Shown: positions 31,854-41,220, numbered from the stretch's first letter. The stretch: 64,000 nucleotides of DNA from JAWLHJ01 sp039587535 (GCA_039587535.1 JBDHIF010000011.1:1-64000), one strand, 5' to 3'. The notes: generated by a model not told the origin, from the letters alone. Numbers and translations are program-made.

Positions 31854-33272
31854 TCAGTCGCCGAAGTAGGGTTCGAGCGCGCTCGGCGGTGGCGGGGCGG
31901 TCAGTAGGCTCACGAGAATGAAGAGGACGGCGCTGGCGACGAACCCGGGTAGCACCGGCTCGATGGAAGGCGATCCGAACACCTCCCAGGCAAACGTGAC
32001 GGCCACACCTCCGATCATCGCAGCAGCAGCGCCTTCCTTGGTCGCACGACGCCACACGACCCCGCCCACGACCGGCATCACGAACGCCGTGGCCATCAGC
32101 GCCGTGAAGAGCAGCACGATGAACTGGACGAGCTCGCCCTGACCGACTCCGCTCAGCAGCAGCATGACCGGCACGGAGCCTACGACCAGGATGCCGATCC
32201 GGTCCACCCACAACCTTCGACGCTGCGTCACCTCGGGGTGGATGAGGTTTTGGTAGATGTCCACCGAGAGTGCCGAGCCTGCGACGATCAGAAGCGAATC
32301 GACGGTCGACATCATCGCGGCCGTGATGGCGGCGAGCATCACGGCGCCGAGCGTGGCAGGGAGCACGGCGCTCGCGACCATGGGCATCGCGAGGTCGCCC
32401 GTGGGAAGCTGAGGGAACAGCACGACCGCGGAGAGCGCGAGCACGAACACGAGCAAGTTCAGTCCGAGAATCATGATGATGGCGAACAGGATCCCACGCC
32501 GGACCGTCCGCATGTCTTTCATGGCGTAGAGCCGGATCAGCTTCTCCGGGGTGGCGATGCCTCCGAGGAAGAACGAAAGCCCCATGGTGAGGAGAAGCAC
32601 GCCGGGCATCGTCTCCCATGTGAACACGAGGGGATGAGCCGATTCGGCCAGGCTCAGCAGTCCACCCATTCCGTCCACCTGCCGGAGCGCCAAGGGGACC
32701 GCGAACACCGCGCCGAGTCCCATCACCACGAGCTGGAACGCGTCGGTGTAGACGACGGCGACCATTCCGCCCACGACCGTATAGATCAGCAGGATCGCGG
32801 TGAACCCGACCATCCCGACGGTCGTCGGGACCCCGAAGACCGTGTTGGCGATGAGTCCTCCCGCCACGATCTGCGCCTGGATGTACACGATGGTCGCAAT
32901 CAGGATGATGCCTGCGGCCAGGCCCCGGATTCCCTTGCCGTAATAGCGGGTCTCCATGAAGGCCGGGAGCGTAAGCTCCTTTTGGCGAGTGAACCGTGGG
33001 GCCAGGACCGCGACCATGAACCAGTAGGAGAGTGGGATGGCCAACAGGACCCACCCGAAGGACCAGCCGGCCGTATACATGACCCCGATGGTGCCGACGA
33101 ACGTCCCGGCCGATGTGTGTGTGGCGGCCATGGTGGCGCCGCCGGTGAACCAGCCCAGGTTCCCGCCCGCGATCCAGTAATCGGTCTCGCTGTGCGTGGC
33201 CCGAAGGCTGTACCAGCCGATGGCGAAGACGACGAGGAAGTAACCGATGAAGACCCACATCTGCGCGGTCAT
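31854..33272 (-). CDS. Sodium:solute symporter (SSS family)
   Basis: The 472-residue protein has about thirteen hydrophobic helices and SSS hallmarks: an N-terminal YWIAGGNLGWFTGGATMAAT, the YTVVGGMVAVVYTDAFQ stretch, and DSLLIVAGSALSVDIY. It should import a small organic solute with Na+. Proline-, pantothenate- or amino-acid-type transport are all possible. ATG at 33272 overlaps the TGA of a 33-residue membrane ORF just upstream, which resembles the small accessory peptides found with such symporters. Operon partners are a dipeptidase and a thiol dioxygenase, so an amino acid or dipeptide product is the likely substrate. Confidence 0.92.
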   Translation of the reverse strand: MTAQMWVFIGYFLVVFAIGWYSLRATHSETDYWIAGGNLGWFTGGATMAATHTSAGTFVGTIGVMYTAGWSFGWVLLAIPLSYWFMVAVLAPRFTRQKELTLPAFMETRYYGKGIRGLAAGIILIATIVYIQAQIVAGGLIANTVFGVPTTVGMVGFTAILLIYTVVGGMVAVVYTDAFQLVVMGLGAVFAVPLALRQVDGMGGLLSLAESAHPLVFTWETMPGVLLLTMGLSFFLGGIATPEKLIRLYAMKDMRTVRRGILFAIIMILGLNLLVFVLALSAVVLFPQLPTGDLAMPMVASAVLPATLGAVMLAAITAAMMSTVDSLLIVAGSALSVDIYQNLIHPEVTQRRRLWVDRIGILVVGSVPVMLLLSGVGQGELVQFIVLLFTALMATAFVMPVVGGVVWRRATKEGAAAAMIGGVAVTFAWEVFGSPSIEPVLPGFVASAVLFILVSLLTAPPPPSALEPYFGD

Positions 33273-33370
33273 CGGCGCTCCTCCCACCACATCCACAGGG
33301 CGAAGAGGAGCACGATCACGCCGCAGGCGAGGAATAGCCCCCAGAAAATGAACCCAGGTCCTTCGCTCAT
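33269..33370 (-). CDS. 33-residue single-helix membrane peptide, symporter accessory
   Basis: The ORF runs from ATG (33370) to TGA (33269) and encodes a short leader, one membrane helix (IFWGLFLACGVIVLLFALWMWW) and a basic end EERR. Its stop overlaps the symporter start (ATGA) and its start overlaps the stop region of the preceding gene, so it is translationally coupled on both sides. Small peptides of this kind are encoded ahead of some SSS transporters (family knowledge). Confidence 0.75.
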   Translation of the reverse strand: MSEGPGFIFWGLFLACGVIVLLFALWMWWEERR

Positions 33371-34062
33371 GCCGCCACCTTGCGGAGGTGGATCCAGCCC
33401 TGATAGCCGAAGGCGAGGAGGACCACCATGGCGAGAAGGTCGAGTCCGAGGGGCAAGCCCGGGCGCCACACGCCGTCCGCCCGCGCTCGCACGCTCACGA
33501 GTGCGGGAACGACGGCGAGCGTCGTGCCGTAGGTTCCGTCTTCGAGGCGGCGAAGGCCCGTCGGGAATCCCTCCGAGACCGCCCAGTCGGGAGGGACGCT
33601 GAGCTCGGCGCTGAAGAGGTCGGAGACGGCCTCCGTGGGCGGTAGCGAAACCGATAGCACCGGGATTCGGGCGTGCAGCGCGCCTTCGTCGTCTTCCACC
33701 GCGTTCCGGACAAGGTAGGTCAGCCGGACGACATCCGCGGTCAGGAGGCTCGAGGCGGGGATGGTGGCGCTCCGGCGCGAGCCGGATAGGGTGACGAGCT
33801 CGGTCGCGCCTCCGATTCCGTCGATTTCGAACTCCGATACGGTCGCATCGGCGAAGCCCAGGACCTGAACGTCGACGTCGATAGGGGCTTCCAGGGAGAG
33901 CCGGTACTCGATGCGTACCAGGGCGGTCCGGTCCTGCGCGGAGAACTCCGCGCTCAGGTGGGCCGACTCCACCACGCCCTGCGCGAGCGCGGCCCCCGGG
34001 TGCAGGCCGGCACTCCAAGCCGTAAGGGCCGCCGTCACTACGAGCGCACGATTCAGGCCCAC
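33367..34062 (-). CDS. Secreted or membrane-anchored protein in dipeptidase-symporter operon
   Basis: About 231 residues: a signal peptide (ALVVTAALTAWSAGLHPGAALAQ), a beta-rich domain (residues about 30-195; RTALVRIEYRLSLEAP, VRLTYLVRNAVEDDEGALH) and a C-terminal membrane helix (LDLLAMVVLLAFGYQGW). I do not recognise the domain. GTG at 34062 is the conventional start. GGAGG is very close to it, and a CTG at 34056, overlapping the dipeptidase stop, fits the spacing better. It lies between the dipeptidase and the small membrane peptide in one operon, so it may assist the uptake system. Confidence 0.75.
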   Translation of the reverse strand: MGLNRALVVTAALTAWSAGLHPGAALAQGVVESAHLSAEFSAQDRTALVRIEYRLSLEAPIDVDVQVLGFADATVSEFEIDGIGGATELVTLSGSRRSATIPASSLLTADVVRLTYLVRNAVEDDEGALHARIPVLSVSLPPTEAVSDLFSAELSVPPDWAVSEGFPTGLRRLEDGTYGTTLAVVPALVSVRARADGVWRPGLPLGLDLLAMVVLLAFGYQGWIHLRKVAA

Positions 34063-35267
34063 GCCTCCTTCATCACGCGTAGCGCGTTCCCTCCCATCAC
34101 CTTCTCGATGTCCTCGTCGGCGTAACCCTCCTTGACGAGCCATCGGACGATGTTGTGGGACCCTTCCGTCGGATTCTCGAGGCCCTCTACGTACTCGACC
34201 TCGTCGAACTGTTGGTCGGGCTTTCCTTTCCCTCGTGACTCCTTGATCGAGAGATTGGCCATGTACGTGTGGTGAAGCCCGACGTGATCGCCGTAGACCG
34301 TGTCGGGTCCGAACCCCACGTGATCAATGCCGACCAGCCCCTTCACGTATTCGAAATGCTCCATGAAGGCGGCGATGTCGTGGACGCGCCGGTTTTTCGT
34401 CAGCGTCGTATGCGGGGCGCACTCGATCCCGATCACGCCGCCCTTGGCCGCGACCGCTTCGAGCACTTCGTCTGGCGCAAGCCGGTTCGAGTCCCAAAGC
34501 GCTCGGGCTCCGATGTGGGAGAGCACGATCGGCTTCTCGCTGTGCTCCACCGTGTCGAGGGTCGTCTGGTCACCGCAGTGGGAGCAGTCGATCAGCAGCC
34601 CGACCTTGTTCATGCGTCGGACAGCCTTCTGGCCGAATTTCGTCAGGCCGCCGTCCCGGTCCTCCTTCAGTCCGTTGCCGAGCGCGTTCGACTCCGAGTA
34701 CGTGACTCCGAGCGCCCGGACTCCGAATCCATGCAGCAGGTCGATCCGGTCGAGATCGTGCTCGATCATGGCCGCGCCCTCCATCGATGCGATCCACGCC
34801 ACCCGGCCCTCGTCATGGGCTCGCTGCACGTCCTCGACGCGACGGCAGTGGATGAGGAAGTCCTGGTGCGCGAGGTCGCAGAGTCTCATCCCGAGGTCGT
34901 GGAGCACGTCGTCCCACTGCCAGCCCGATCTCGAATGGATCGTGCAGATGCCGTCCATGAGATTGTCGAAGACCGCATCCCAGTGCGAGGCGGCGAGTCC
35001 CTCGAAGGCGGTGGCCATACGCCCATGGCGCACATACTCGGGCGTCTCCTCGATGCGGTCCGGGAAGACACCCAGGTGCTCGTGCATCGAGACGAACAGA
35101 CAGTCGTCGACGAGTCTCGATACGCGCTCCTCTTCCTGCTCGGTCAGGGGCACGACGAAGGCAGGAACCCGTTCGACCTGCCGGGCAAGCCTGAACGGCT
35201 TGTAGTCGGTGTCGGGCTCCAGGTAGGAGAAGGACTCGTAGCCGTCCCAGTTCTTCTGGCGTCCCAT
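34053..35267 (-). CDS. Membrane-dipeptidase family protein (peptidase M19)
   Basis: The 404-residue protein has M19 features: a candidate metal-binding HEH motif (FVSMHEHLGVF), a Glu in IASMEGAAMIEHD, His residues in LLIDCSHCGDQTTLD and PIVLSHIGARAL, and a C-terminal VKGLVGIDHVGFGPD. M19 enzymes use two zinc ions to cleave dipeptides, including cysteinyl-glycine. No signal peptide is evident, so it may be cytoplasmic. It is the first gene of the operon that continues with a secreted protein, a small membrane peptide, an SSS symporter and a thiol dioxygenase. Confidence 0.88.
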   Translation of the reverse strand: MGRQKNWDGYESFSYLEPDTDYKPFRLARQVERVPAFVVPLTEQEEERVSRLVDDCLFVSMHEHLGVFPDRIEETPEYVRHGRMATAFEGLAASHWDAVFDNLMDGICTIHSRSGWQWDDVLHDLGMRLCDLAHQDFLIHCRRVEDVQRAHDEGRVAWIASMEGAAMIEHDLDRIDLLHGFGVRALGVTYSESNALGNGLKEDRDGGLTKFGQKAVRRMNKVGLLIDCSHCGDQTTLDTVEHSEKPIVLSHIGARALWDSNRLAPDEVLEAVAAKGGVIGIECAPHTTLTKNRRVHDIAAFMEHFEYVKGLVGIDHVGFGPDTVYGDHVGLHHTYMANLSIKESRGKGKPDQQFDEVEYVEGLENPTEGSHNIVRWLVKEGYADEDIEKVMGGNALRVMKEAWA

Positions 35268-35446
35268 CGAGTAGGCTCCGTGCCGTGGATATGGGTGCTA
35301 AAAAGTCAGGAGGCTAAGGGAGCGACCCGCGTGCTCCTGCGCCAGGGGTGCGTAGTCCACAGGGAGAGAGATCGGAGTTGGATCTTCCTGGCCCGGGATG
35401 TCGACCCCGTCGAGGAGGGTCTGGTCTCACACCGCTTCGCGGTGAC

Positions 35447-36127
35447 TCAACGCCCGACCGCCAGCTCCCACCCCAGGCGGATGAACCAGGGGCGCGGGCG
35501 AAGCCGAACGACCTCGCTACTCTGCAGCTCGTCGTCGTCGGTCTCCCGGTAGATCCAGGTTTCGCGGGTCACGTCGTAGGCGAGGTTCCAGAGCTCGACG
35601 TCGAGGACCACGGCCTGCCGTCCGAGCCCGTAGCGAAGCCCGGCGCCCACGGTCCATGTCCAAAGGTCCTTGGTCCAGAGCCGGCCGCCTGTCACCCGCA
35701 CGAGCGGGCTCACGGGTCCTGCCGTCCAAGGGGTCAGCACCGCTCCGATCCGGCCTGCCCAGAACGTCTCTCCCGGGATCCTCGGCCCCACCGATGTACG
35801 TCGGTAGGTCGCACCATCCATCGGAGCGGGGAGGCTGAGGGCGTCGTTCGCCTCCGTACAGGAGGAGGCGAACGAGCCCGTCCAGGTCAGGCTGCCCTCG
35901 ATGGCCACGAGGTTGGACCAGGACCGACCCGCGCCGACGTTGAACCCGACGTAGCGACCCTCGCAGCCCCCACTCTCGAACTCGTCCGGATAAGCCGTGA
36001 TCGGGCCGACCCCGATCCCGACCGTCGTGCCGGAGGGTTGAGCAGACAGGGAAGGGGCAGCGACCGTCGCGAGGACGAGAAGCGCGATCGCTGCAGGAAG
36101 GAAGCGAAGGTGGTGACGCCGGGTCAT
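35447..36127 (-). CDS. Outer-membrane beta-barrel-like protein
   Basis: The 226-residue protein has a signal peptide (LLVLATVAAPSLSAQ) and alternating beta strands (TTVGIGVGPITAYP, LVAIEGSLTWTG, FWAGRIGAVLTPW, LWTWTVGAGLRYGLG), ending in a strand with penultimate aromatic character (WFIRLGWELAVGR). This is the pattern of a small eight- to ten-stranded barrel. Family unknown. ATG at 36127 is placed at the signal peptide. It stands alone, between the dipeptidase and a divergent oxidoreductase. Confidence 0.7.
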   Translation of the reverse strand: MTRRHHLRFLPAAIALLVLATVAAPSLSAQPSGTTVGIGVGPITAYPDEFESGGCEGRYVGFNVGAGRSWSNLVAIEGSLTWTGSFASSCTEANDALSLPAPMDGATYRRTSVGPRIPGETFWAGRIGAVLTPWTAGPVSPLVRVTGGRLWTKDLWTWTVGAGLRYGLGRQAVVLDVELWNLAYDVTRETWIYRETDDDELQSSEVVRLRPRPWFIRLGWELAVGR

Positions 36128-36336
36128 AGGGGCTCCTTCTGGCATGAACCGAAAGCGGATCGGCTGGAGGTCGAGCGTGCCTCAAGAAACGATCCGCAGG
36201 GTGGAGACGTGACCTTCGAGCGGTCGTCATGCGCCCCTCCACGTATGGCGCCCGAGCGGCTTAGGCGCTATCTCGTAGCGCACTTACTGAGGCGGCTGAT
36301 GCTGTCTGAAAGCCATTCTGCATCCCGGAGGATCCC

Positions 36337-37758
36337 GTGCCAGACTTCACGACACTCGATGGCGACATCGTCACCCTTGCGGACGTCTCGGTGGCTTCCC
36401 TCTCGGAGTCACTCGACGGCGAGGTCATGACACCCTCCAGCGCGGGCTATGACGAGGCGCGATCGATCTGGAACGACATGATCGATCGGCGGCCCGGCCT
36501 GATCGTCATGTGTGAGAGCGCGGAGGATGTGGCCAGGGGGGTGCGCTTCGCAGCCGAGCACCGCGTCCTCCTGTCCATACACGGCGCCGGCCACAACATC
36601 GCGGGCAACGCCGTGTGTGACGGAGGTGTCGTGATCTCCTTCGCGCGAATGAAGGACGTCGCGGTCGATCCAGCGTCGCGCACCGTACGTGTCCAGCCTG
36701 GGGCGACGCTCGGGGACCTCGATGCGGCGACGCAAGTCCACGGCCTTGCCGTGCCCACCGGGATCAACTCGACGACCGGCATCGCGGGGCTGACGCTCGG
36801 TGGAGGATTCGGATGGCTGAGTCGGAAGCACGGGATGACGGTCGACAACCTGCTGTCCGCCGACGTCGTTCTCGCGGATGGGTCTTCGGTGGTGGCGAGC
36901 GAGACGGAACACACGGACCTCTTCTGGGGACTCCGCGGTGGGGGCGGCAACTTCGGTGTCGTGACGTCGTTCGAGTTCCAGGCGCATCCCATCGGGCCCG
37001 AGGTTCTGTCTGGGCTGATCGTCCACCCGTTCTCGGACGCCCCATCCGTGCTCCGGGCCTACCGTGACTACCTGAAGGGCGTGTCCGACGAGGTCACCGT
37101 GTGGGTCGTTTTGCGGAAGGCCCCGCCGCTGCCGTTCCTGCCGGAAGAAGTCCACGGGACGCCGGTCGTCGTCCTGGCGGCGATGTACGCGGGAGACATG
37201 GCTGAGGGCGAGGCCGCGCTCGCGCCCTTGCGCGCGATCGGAAATCCCATCGCAGACGTCATCGGACCGCACCCGTTCGCCGGGTGGCAACAGGCGTTCG
37301 ACCCGCTGTTGGAGCCGGGCGCGCGCAACTACTGGAAGACCCACGATTTCACCGAGATGAGCGACGAGGTGATCGACGCCGCCCTCGAGTTCGTTCCCAC
37401 GCTGCCTGATCCACAGTCAGAGGTCTTCTTCGCTCAACTGGGGGGAGCACAGGGACGTGTCGCCGACGACGCGACCGCATATCAGGGCCGGAGCGCAGGG
37501 TTCCTGATGAACGTCCACGGCCGGTGGAGCGACCCGGAGGCGGACGAACGCTGCATCGCGTGGTGTCGAGATCTCTACGAGCGGATGACTCCACTCGCGA
37601 CCGGCGAGGCGTACGTGAACTTCATGACCGAGGATGAGGGCGAACGGGTCGAAACGGCCTACGGGTCCAGCTACGCTCGCTTGGTCGACGTGAAGAACAC
37701 GTATGATCCGACCAATCTCTTCCGGATGAATCAGAACGTGGCTCCGACGGTCGGATAG
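36337..37758 (+). CDS. FAD-linked oxidoreductase (berberine-bridge-enzyme type)
   Basis: The 473-residue protein has the PCMH-type FAD-binding domain (GAGHNIAGNAVCDGGVVISF, TVRVQPGATLGDLD, GLTLGGGFGWLSRKHGM) and a C-terminal BBE motif (YDPTNLFRMNQN). The His in GAGHNIAG is where FAD is usually attached. The second, Cys-linked attachment point of bicovalent members is replaced (GINSTTGIAG). Such enzymes oxidise alcohols, sugars or phenolic compounds with O2; the substrate is unknown. GTG start at 36337 with GGAGG six bases upstream. Confidence 0.9.
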   Translation: MPDFTTLDGDIVTLADVSVASLSESLDGEVMTPSSAGYDEARSIWNDMIDRRPGLIVMCESAEDVARGVRFAAEHRVLLSIHGAGHNIAGNAVCDGGVVISFARMKDVAVDPASRTVRVQPGATLGDLDAATQVHGLAVPTGINSTTGIAGLTLGGGFGWLSRKHGMTVDNLLSADVVLADGSSVVASETEHTDLFWGLRGGGGNFGVVTSFEFQAHPIGPEVLSGLIVHPFSDAPSVLRAYRDYLKGVSDEVTVWVVLRKAPPLPFLPEEVHGTPVVVLAAMYAGDMAEGEAALAPLRAIGNPIADVIGPHPFAGWQQAFDPLLEPGARNYWKTHDFTEMSDEVIDAALEFVPTLPDPQSEVFFAQLGGAQGRVADDATAYQGRSAGFLMNVHGRWSDPEADERCIAWCRDLYERMTPLATGEAYVNFMTEDEGERVETAYGSSYARLVDVKNTYDPTNLFRMNQNVAPTVG

Positions 37759-37804
37759 ACCGGGGAGCGTTTCGGGGGACCTGAGGCCCCGCCATGGAAC
37801 GCGG

Positions 37805-37840
37805 AAGCCCCGCTCGAGTCGACTGCCTCGAGCGGGGCTT
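37805..37840. terminator. Hairpin terminator between convergent genes
   Basis: AAGCCCCGCTCGAG and CTCGAGCGGGGCTT form a 14-bp perfect stem around an eight-base loop. It sits 46 bases after the oxidoreductase stop. Confidence 0.8.
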
Positions 37841-37956
37841 GCTGCGTTCGTCCTCTGGCGGACTCCCGTGGGTCAAACCGGGACTCGCCTCAGGCGTTCA
37901 TGCCTGGGCGGTCGTTCCGATTATCTCGCGAGCCGGTCGGGTCGAAGGTCCTTGGG

Positions 37957-38250
37957 TCAGGTGCGGACGCGATCCTTGAGCCCCTTGCCGGCCTTGAAGG
38001 TCGGGACGGTCATGGCGGGGATCTGAATCGTCTCGCCCGTGCGGGGGTTACGGCCCTCACGCGCCTTCCGGCGCCGCGTGCCGAACGTGCCGAAGCCCGA
38101 GATCGTGAAGTCACGGCCGCCGTCCAACTCGACCGCGATGATCCCTTCCCTCGGCTCCGTCGAGAAGATGTGGTCGATCACCTCGCGAGCCTTGGCTTTG
38201 CTGAGGTCCGCCTTCTTGGCGAGCTTCGCCGAAAATTCGTCCTTGGTCAT
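37957..38250 (-). CDS. HU/IHF family nucleoid DNA-binding protein
   Basis: The 97-residue protein starts MTKDEFSAKLAKKADLSKAK and has the HU arm and signature GFGTFGTRRRKAREGRNPRTG with the DNA-intercalating proline region (IQIPAMTVPTF), ending GKGLKDRV. HU dimers bend and compact DNA. The ATG at 38250 is preceded by GGGGGAGGAT; a longer frame upstream adds an unlikely hydrophobic leader. It is monocistronic. Confidence 0.95.
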   Translation of the reverse strand: MTKDEFSAKLAKKADLSKAKAREVIDHIFSTEPREGIIAVELDGGRDFTISGFGTFGTRRRKAREGRNPRTGETIQIPAMTVPTFKAGKGLKDRVRT

Positions 38251-38460
38251 CCTCGATCCTCCCCCTGCAATGGTGATAAACACAACGAATCCGAATGCTA
38301 GCAATTACGCACGATTCGGGGGGCTCGCAAGGGCTTGCACTTCATTGCCCGGCCAGAAGAGACGCGGGTTTCGTCGATTTCGACCCCAACCGGCGTGCTC
38401 GTGACGGGGTCGCCAGGAATGAATCCCGGCCCCGCTCGCATCACGAACGCTGACCTTTCC

Positions 38461-39015
38461 TCACTCGGCGGGGACAACCCCGCAGCTCTCATCGACCGCT
38501 CTCGAAATCTCGCTCGCGGTCACGCTGCCGTCGTCGAAGTATTCGTCCCGCAGCCTCTGGACGGTCCAGTCGCGGAGGCGCTCAGGGTCCGCCCCACGAC
38601 GCATGAGAACCGCCGATTCCGCGCATAGGGCTTGGGTTTCCAGCCTCAGGCGGCCCCGAGGCGTCACGGCCTGGCGGGCAAACTCCGTCGCCCCGAGAAG
38701 GTCGCATTGGTCGGCGTGGGCGGCTTCGTGGATGAAGGTGAGCTCTTCCTGTGAAGGGTGGAGCTCCTCGTCGAAACGCTGCAGCGGGCCGACGCCGGGC
38801 AGACACAGCGTGAGGGCCTCGGCCCCCTCGGGGATGGGCATGACATAGAACACCGACGGGATGAGCAGGACCAGGCTGGCGGCGGCGAGCAATATCACCG
38901 TAGCTCCGGCGGTGACGACTCCGGAGACCGTGGGCGGCGCCAGGCGCGCGGGGACTCCGGTTGCCGGCGCCTCCGTGGTGCTTTGACGCCCGTCAGGGGG
39001 GTGGGGCCGTCGCAT
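38461..39015 (-). CDS. Membrane-anchored protein with HExxH motif
   Basis: The 184-residue protein has a proline-rich cytoplasmic start, one membrane helix (VVTAGATVILLAAASLVLLIPSVF), then a soluble domain with FIHEAAHADQCDLLG. HEAAH fits the HExxH zinc-protease motif, and the following helix (LRLETQALCAESAVLMRRG) offers a Glu as possible third ligand. The domain is short for a peptidase, and I cannot match it to a named family. It may be a small extracytoplasmic protease or a non-catalytic relative. No operon partner. Confidence 0.65.
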   Translation of the reverse strand: MRRPHPPDGRQSTTEAPATGVPARLAPPTVSGVVTAGATVILLAAASLVLLIPSVFYVMPIPEGAEALTLCLPGVGPLQRFDEELHPSQEELTFIHEAAHADQCDLLGATEFARQAVTPRGRLRLETQALCAESAVLMRRGADPERLRDWTVQRLRDEYFDDGSVTASEISRAVDESCGVVPAE

Positions 39016-39291
39016 CTGCGTCTCCGGGATTCCATGAACCGTCTGCCAGTCGGTTGATGGAAATTCCGGACCAGGGAGTCACGAAAGTCATAACTCATTG
39101 GCAATACGCGTCATGAGGCCACAGATGGGTATCCGGAGGTGTGGCGCATCCGGACCACCCTGATGTTTACGTGCTACAGTGGGCGACGGGACGCACGAGC
39201 CCACCCGAAAGATGTCGTGAATCCCTGAGGGATGTGCACTCGTAGGGGGAGTCAGCGAGGCTTCGTGGTCGTAGACGATTAGGGGGGCGTG

Positions 39292-40206
39292 ATGCACGAC
39301 GAGTTCGAGAAGGCGGTGACGGGCGGCGCGACGAGGCGCGGGCTCTCTCCGATGGGATGGATCGTCCTTGCGGTGGCCTTCTTCGGGCTGGTGGGCACGC
39401 TGGGGGTCGGCTTCGTGGCCTACCGAGTCGCCAGTGGAGTAGGTGACGAGATCAGGAGCGCGGTGACCCGCGAGCTCGGCGCGACGCCCGGTGTGGTCGC
39501 GGCGAGAATGGCGTCACGCCTGGCCGGCGCCGACGAGCTTGTCTCGTTGGATCCCGAGGCCGGCTTGGCCCTCCTGTCGGACATGGACGGTGAAGACGCG
39601 CCGATGGACGTCCTGCGGACGATGGCCTCGCCGCTGGGGATGCCTGACGGATCTGCCCACCCCGACGCCCCGGAGGATGGGGGCGGGGCTTCCTTGCGTA
39701 TCAGATCCGGGGACAGCCGGGTTGCCTTCGATCTGAGCCGCACGGAAGACGGGGGCCTGCTCACCATCGACTCTGACGAGGGACGCGTAAACCTGCAGCT
39801 GGTGGAAGGCGACGGCGGGGGTCATCTCCGAATCCAGGCCGACCACAGAGACGTCGTAGTCTCGTTCGGCGGCGAGGCGGAGGGTGCGCCTCGGTGGGTC
39901 GATCGAGTGCGAGAGATTCCCGGACGAGCCCAACCGGTGGCATCCATCCGATCGGACCGGGGCCGTCTCGGCGCCGTGGCCTGGGAATCGTCCGAGGACC
40001 CATCCGAGCTCCTCGCGTCATGGGCCGAAGCGGTGGAGGCGGAAGGATACGAGGTGAAGGTCGAGCACCGTGTCCGTGATGGAGCGGAGGCGCACGGATC
40101 ACTCTGGGGCCGGCACGCGGTCGACGAGCGGATGATCTTCGTTGTCGCGCATCGAGACCACCGTGGGCGGTCGGGCGTGCTCGTGGGGTACGGCGAGAAG
40201 CGCTAG
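39292..40206 (+). CDS. Single-pass membrane protein of unknown function
   Basis: The product is about 304 residues, with one helix near the N-terminus (MGWIVLAVAFFGLVGTLGVGFVAYRV), then an Asp/Gly-rich region with repeated beta-hairpin-like motifs (ASLRIRSGDSRVAFDLSRT, GLLTIDSDEGRVNLQLV, GHLRIQADHRDVVVSF). A C-terminal alpha/beta stretch follows (LLASWAEAVEAEGYEVKVEHR). I do not recognise it. ATG at 39292 follows GTG at 39289 in frame; either could start. The DNA upstream (39016-39291) shows no gene. Confidence 0.7.
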   Translation: MHDEFEKAVTGGATRRGLSPMGWIVLAVAFFGLVGTLGVGFVAYRVASGVGDEIRSAVTRELGATPGVVAARMASRLAGADELVSLDPEAGLALLSDMDGEDAPMDVLRTMASPLGMPDGSAHPDAPEDGGGASLRIRSGDSRVAFDLSRTEDGGLLTIDSDEGRVNLQLVEGDGGGHLRIQADHRDVVVSFGGEAEGAPRWVDRVREIPGRAQPVASIRSDRGRLGAVAWESSEDPSELLASWAEAVEAEGYEVKVEHRVRDGAEAHGSLWGRHAVDERMIFVVAHRDHRGRSGVLVGYGEKR

Positions 40207-40391
40207 CCAGGGTTCGTTCGGAGCACCGCTTCCCGCATCCTGGGGGCGATCCCGTCTCGAGTCCCGCGTCGGCTCGTGGCGCCGACCGAATCGCGACCCC
40301 TGTTTGTGTATCTTGGCGCGGGCCCCCACCGTGAGCGAAGCTTCCCGACGAGGGTGCCTCTCCTTGAACGCCCTGGAGGCTGGCGCCCCCC

Positions 40392-41087
40392 ATGCAGGTT
40401 ACGACAGCCTTTCAGGACGATCCGATGAATCTCCTCCGCTCCCGCGATTTCTGGTGGGACATGGGTCGGCTGCAGGTGGGCCTCTTCCTGTTCGGTTTGG
40501 CCGTCGCGCTGATGCTCGAAGCCCGGATCGGCCTGGATCCTTGGTCCGCGTTCCACGAGATCGTGAGCATACGCTCCGGATTGAGTTTCGGTCGTATCTC
40601 GCAGGGCGTGGGGCTGATGCTGATCGTGTTCAGCAGGCTCGTGTTGGCGGTTCGTCCGGGGGTCGCGACGATCTGCAACATGCTGATCATCGGGCCGTGG
40701 GTGGACGTCCTCCGCCCGTGGGTGGCGTTCGGGGTCGAGGGCCTGCCTGGGACCATCCAGTTCGTATGCGGCATCCTGGTCTTGGGCATGGGAACCGCCG
40801 TCTACATCGGTGCGCGGCTCGGCGCTGGTCCTCGGGACGGGTTGGCCATGGGACTCGCCCGCCGCATCGGACGGAGTCTGCGTGCGGCGAGAATCGGCGT
40901 CGAGGTGACGGTGTTGGGTGTTGCGGCCCTCCTGGGAGGATTCATCGGGTGGGGCACCTTGATCTTCGCCGTGCTCATGGGTCCGACGATGCAAGCGAGC
41001 CTGAGATTGTTCGCGGTCTCGCACGACCCCTCGCCACAATACCGACGGTACGGAGTGCGTTCTCCTCACACGGGCGGCATCGGGTGA
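40392..41087 (+). CDS. YczE/YitT-like integral membrane protein
   Basis: The 231-residue protein has about five hydrophobic helices and the YczE-type pattern ARIGLDPWSAFHEIVS and GARLGAGPRDGLAMGLARR, two related half-repeats with GxDPW/GxGPRDG turns. B. subtilis YczE is a membrane protein needed for bacillomycin or surfactin-type production, but its molecular role is unclear. ATG at 40392 is used; the Met at 40425 is an alternative. Confidence 0.8.
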   Translation: MQVTTAFQDDPMNLLRSRDFWWDMGRLQVGLFLFGLAVALMLEARIGLDPWSAFHEIVSIRSGLSFGRISQGVGLMLIVFSRLVLAVRPGVATICNMLIIGPWVDVLRPWVAFGVEGLPGTIQFVCGILVLGMGTAVYIGARLGAGPRDGLAMGLARRIGRSLRAARIGVEVTVLGVAALLGGFIGWGTLIFAVLMGPTMQASLRLFAVSHDPSPQYRRYGVRSPHTGGIG

Positions 41088-41190
41088 GCTCCTGGCTTGC
41101 TGGCCGATACCGCGCATGGAGCCGCCTCAGGTATCGGGGGTGACCCTCCAGCGCGGGTGCGCCGCTTCCCGATCCGTCTGGCAAAGAAAG

Positions 41191-41220
41191 GGGTGGCGCC
41201 CCCGTACGGGGACGCCACCC
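41191..41220 (-). terminator. Terminator of katG
   Basis: GGGTGGCG and CGCCACCC, with inner CCCCG/CGGGG, form a long hairpin. Read on the minus strand it is followed by CCTTTCTTTG. It lies 50 bases past the katG stop. Confidence 0.75.
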
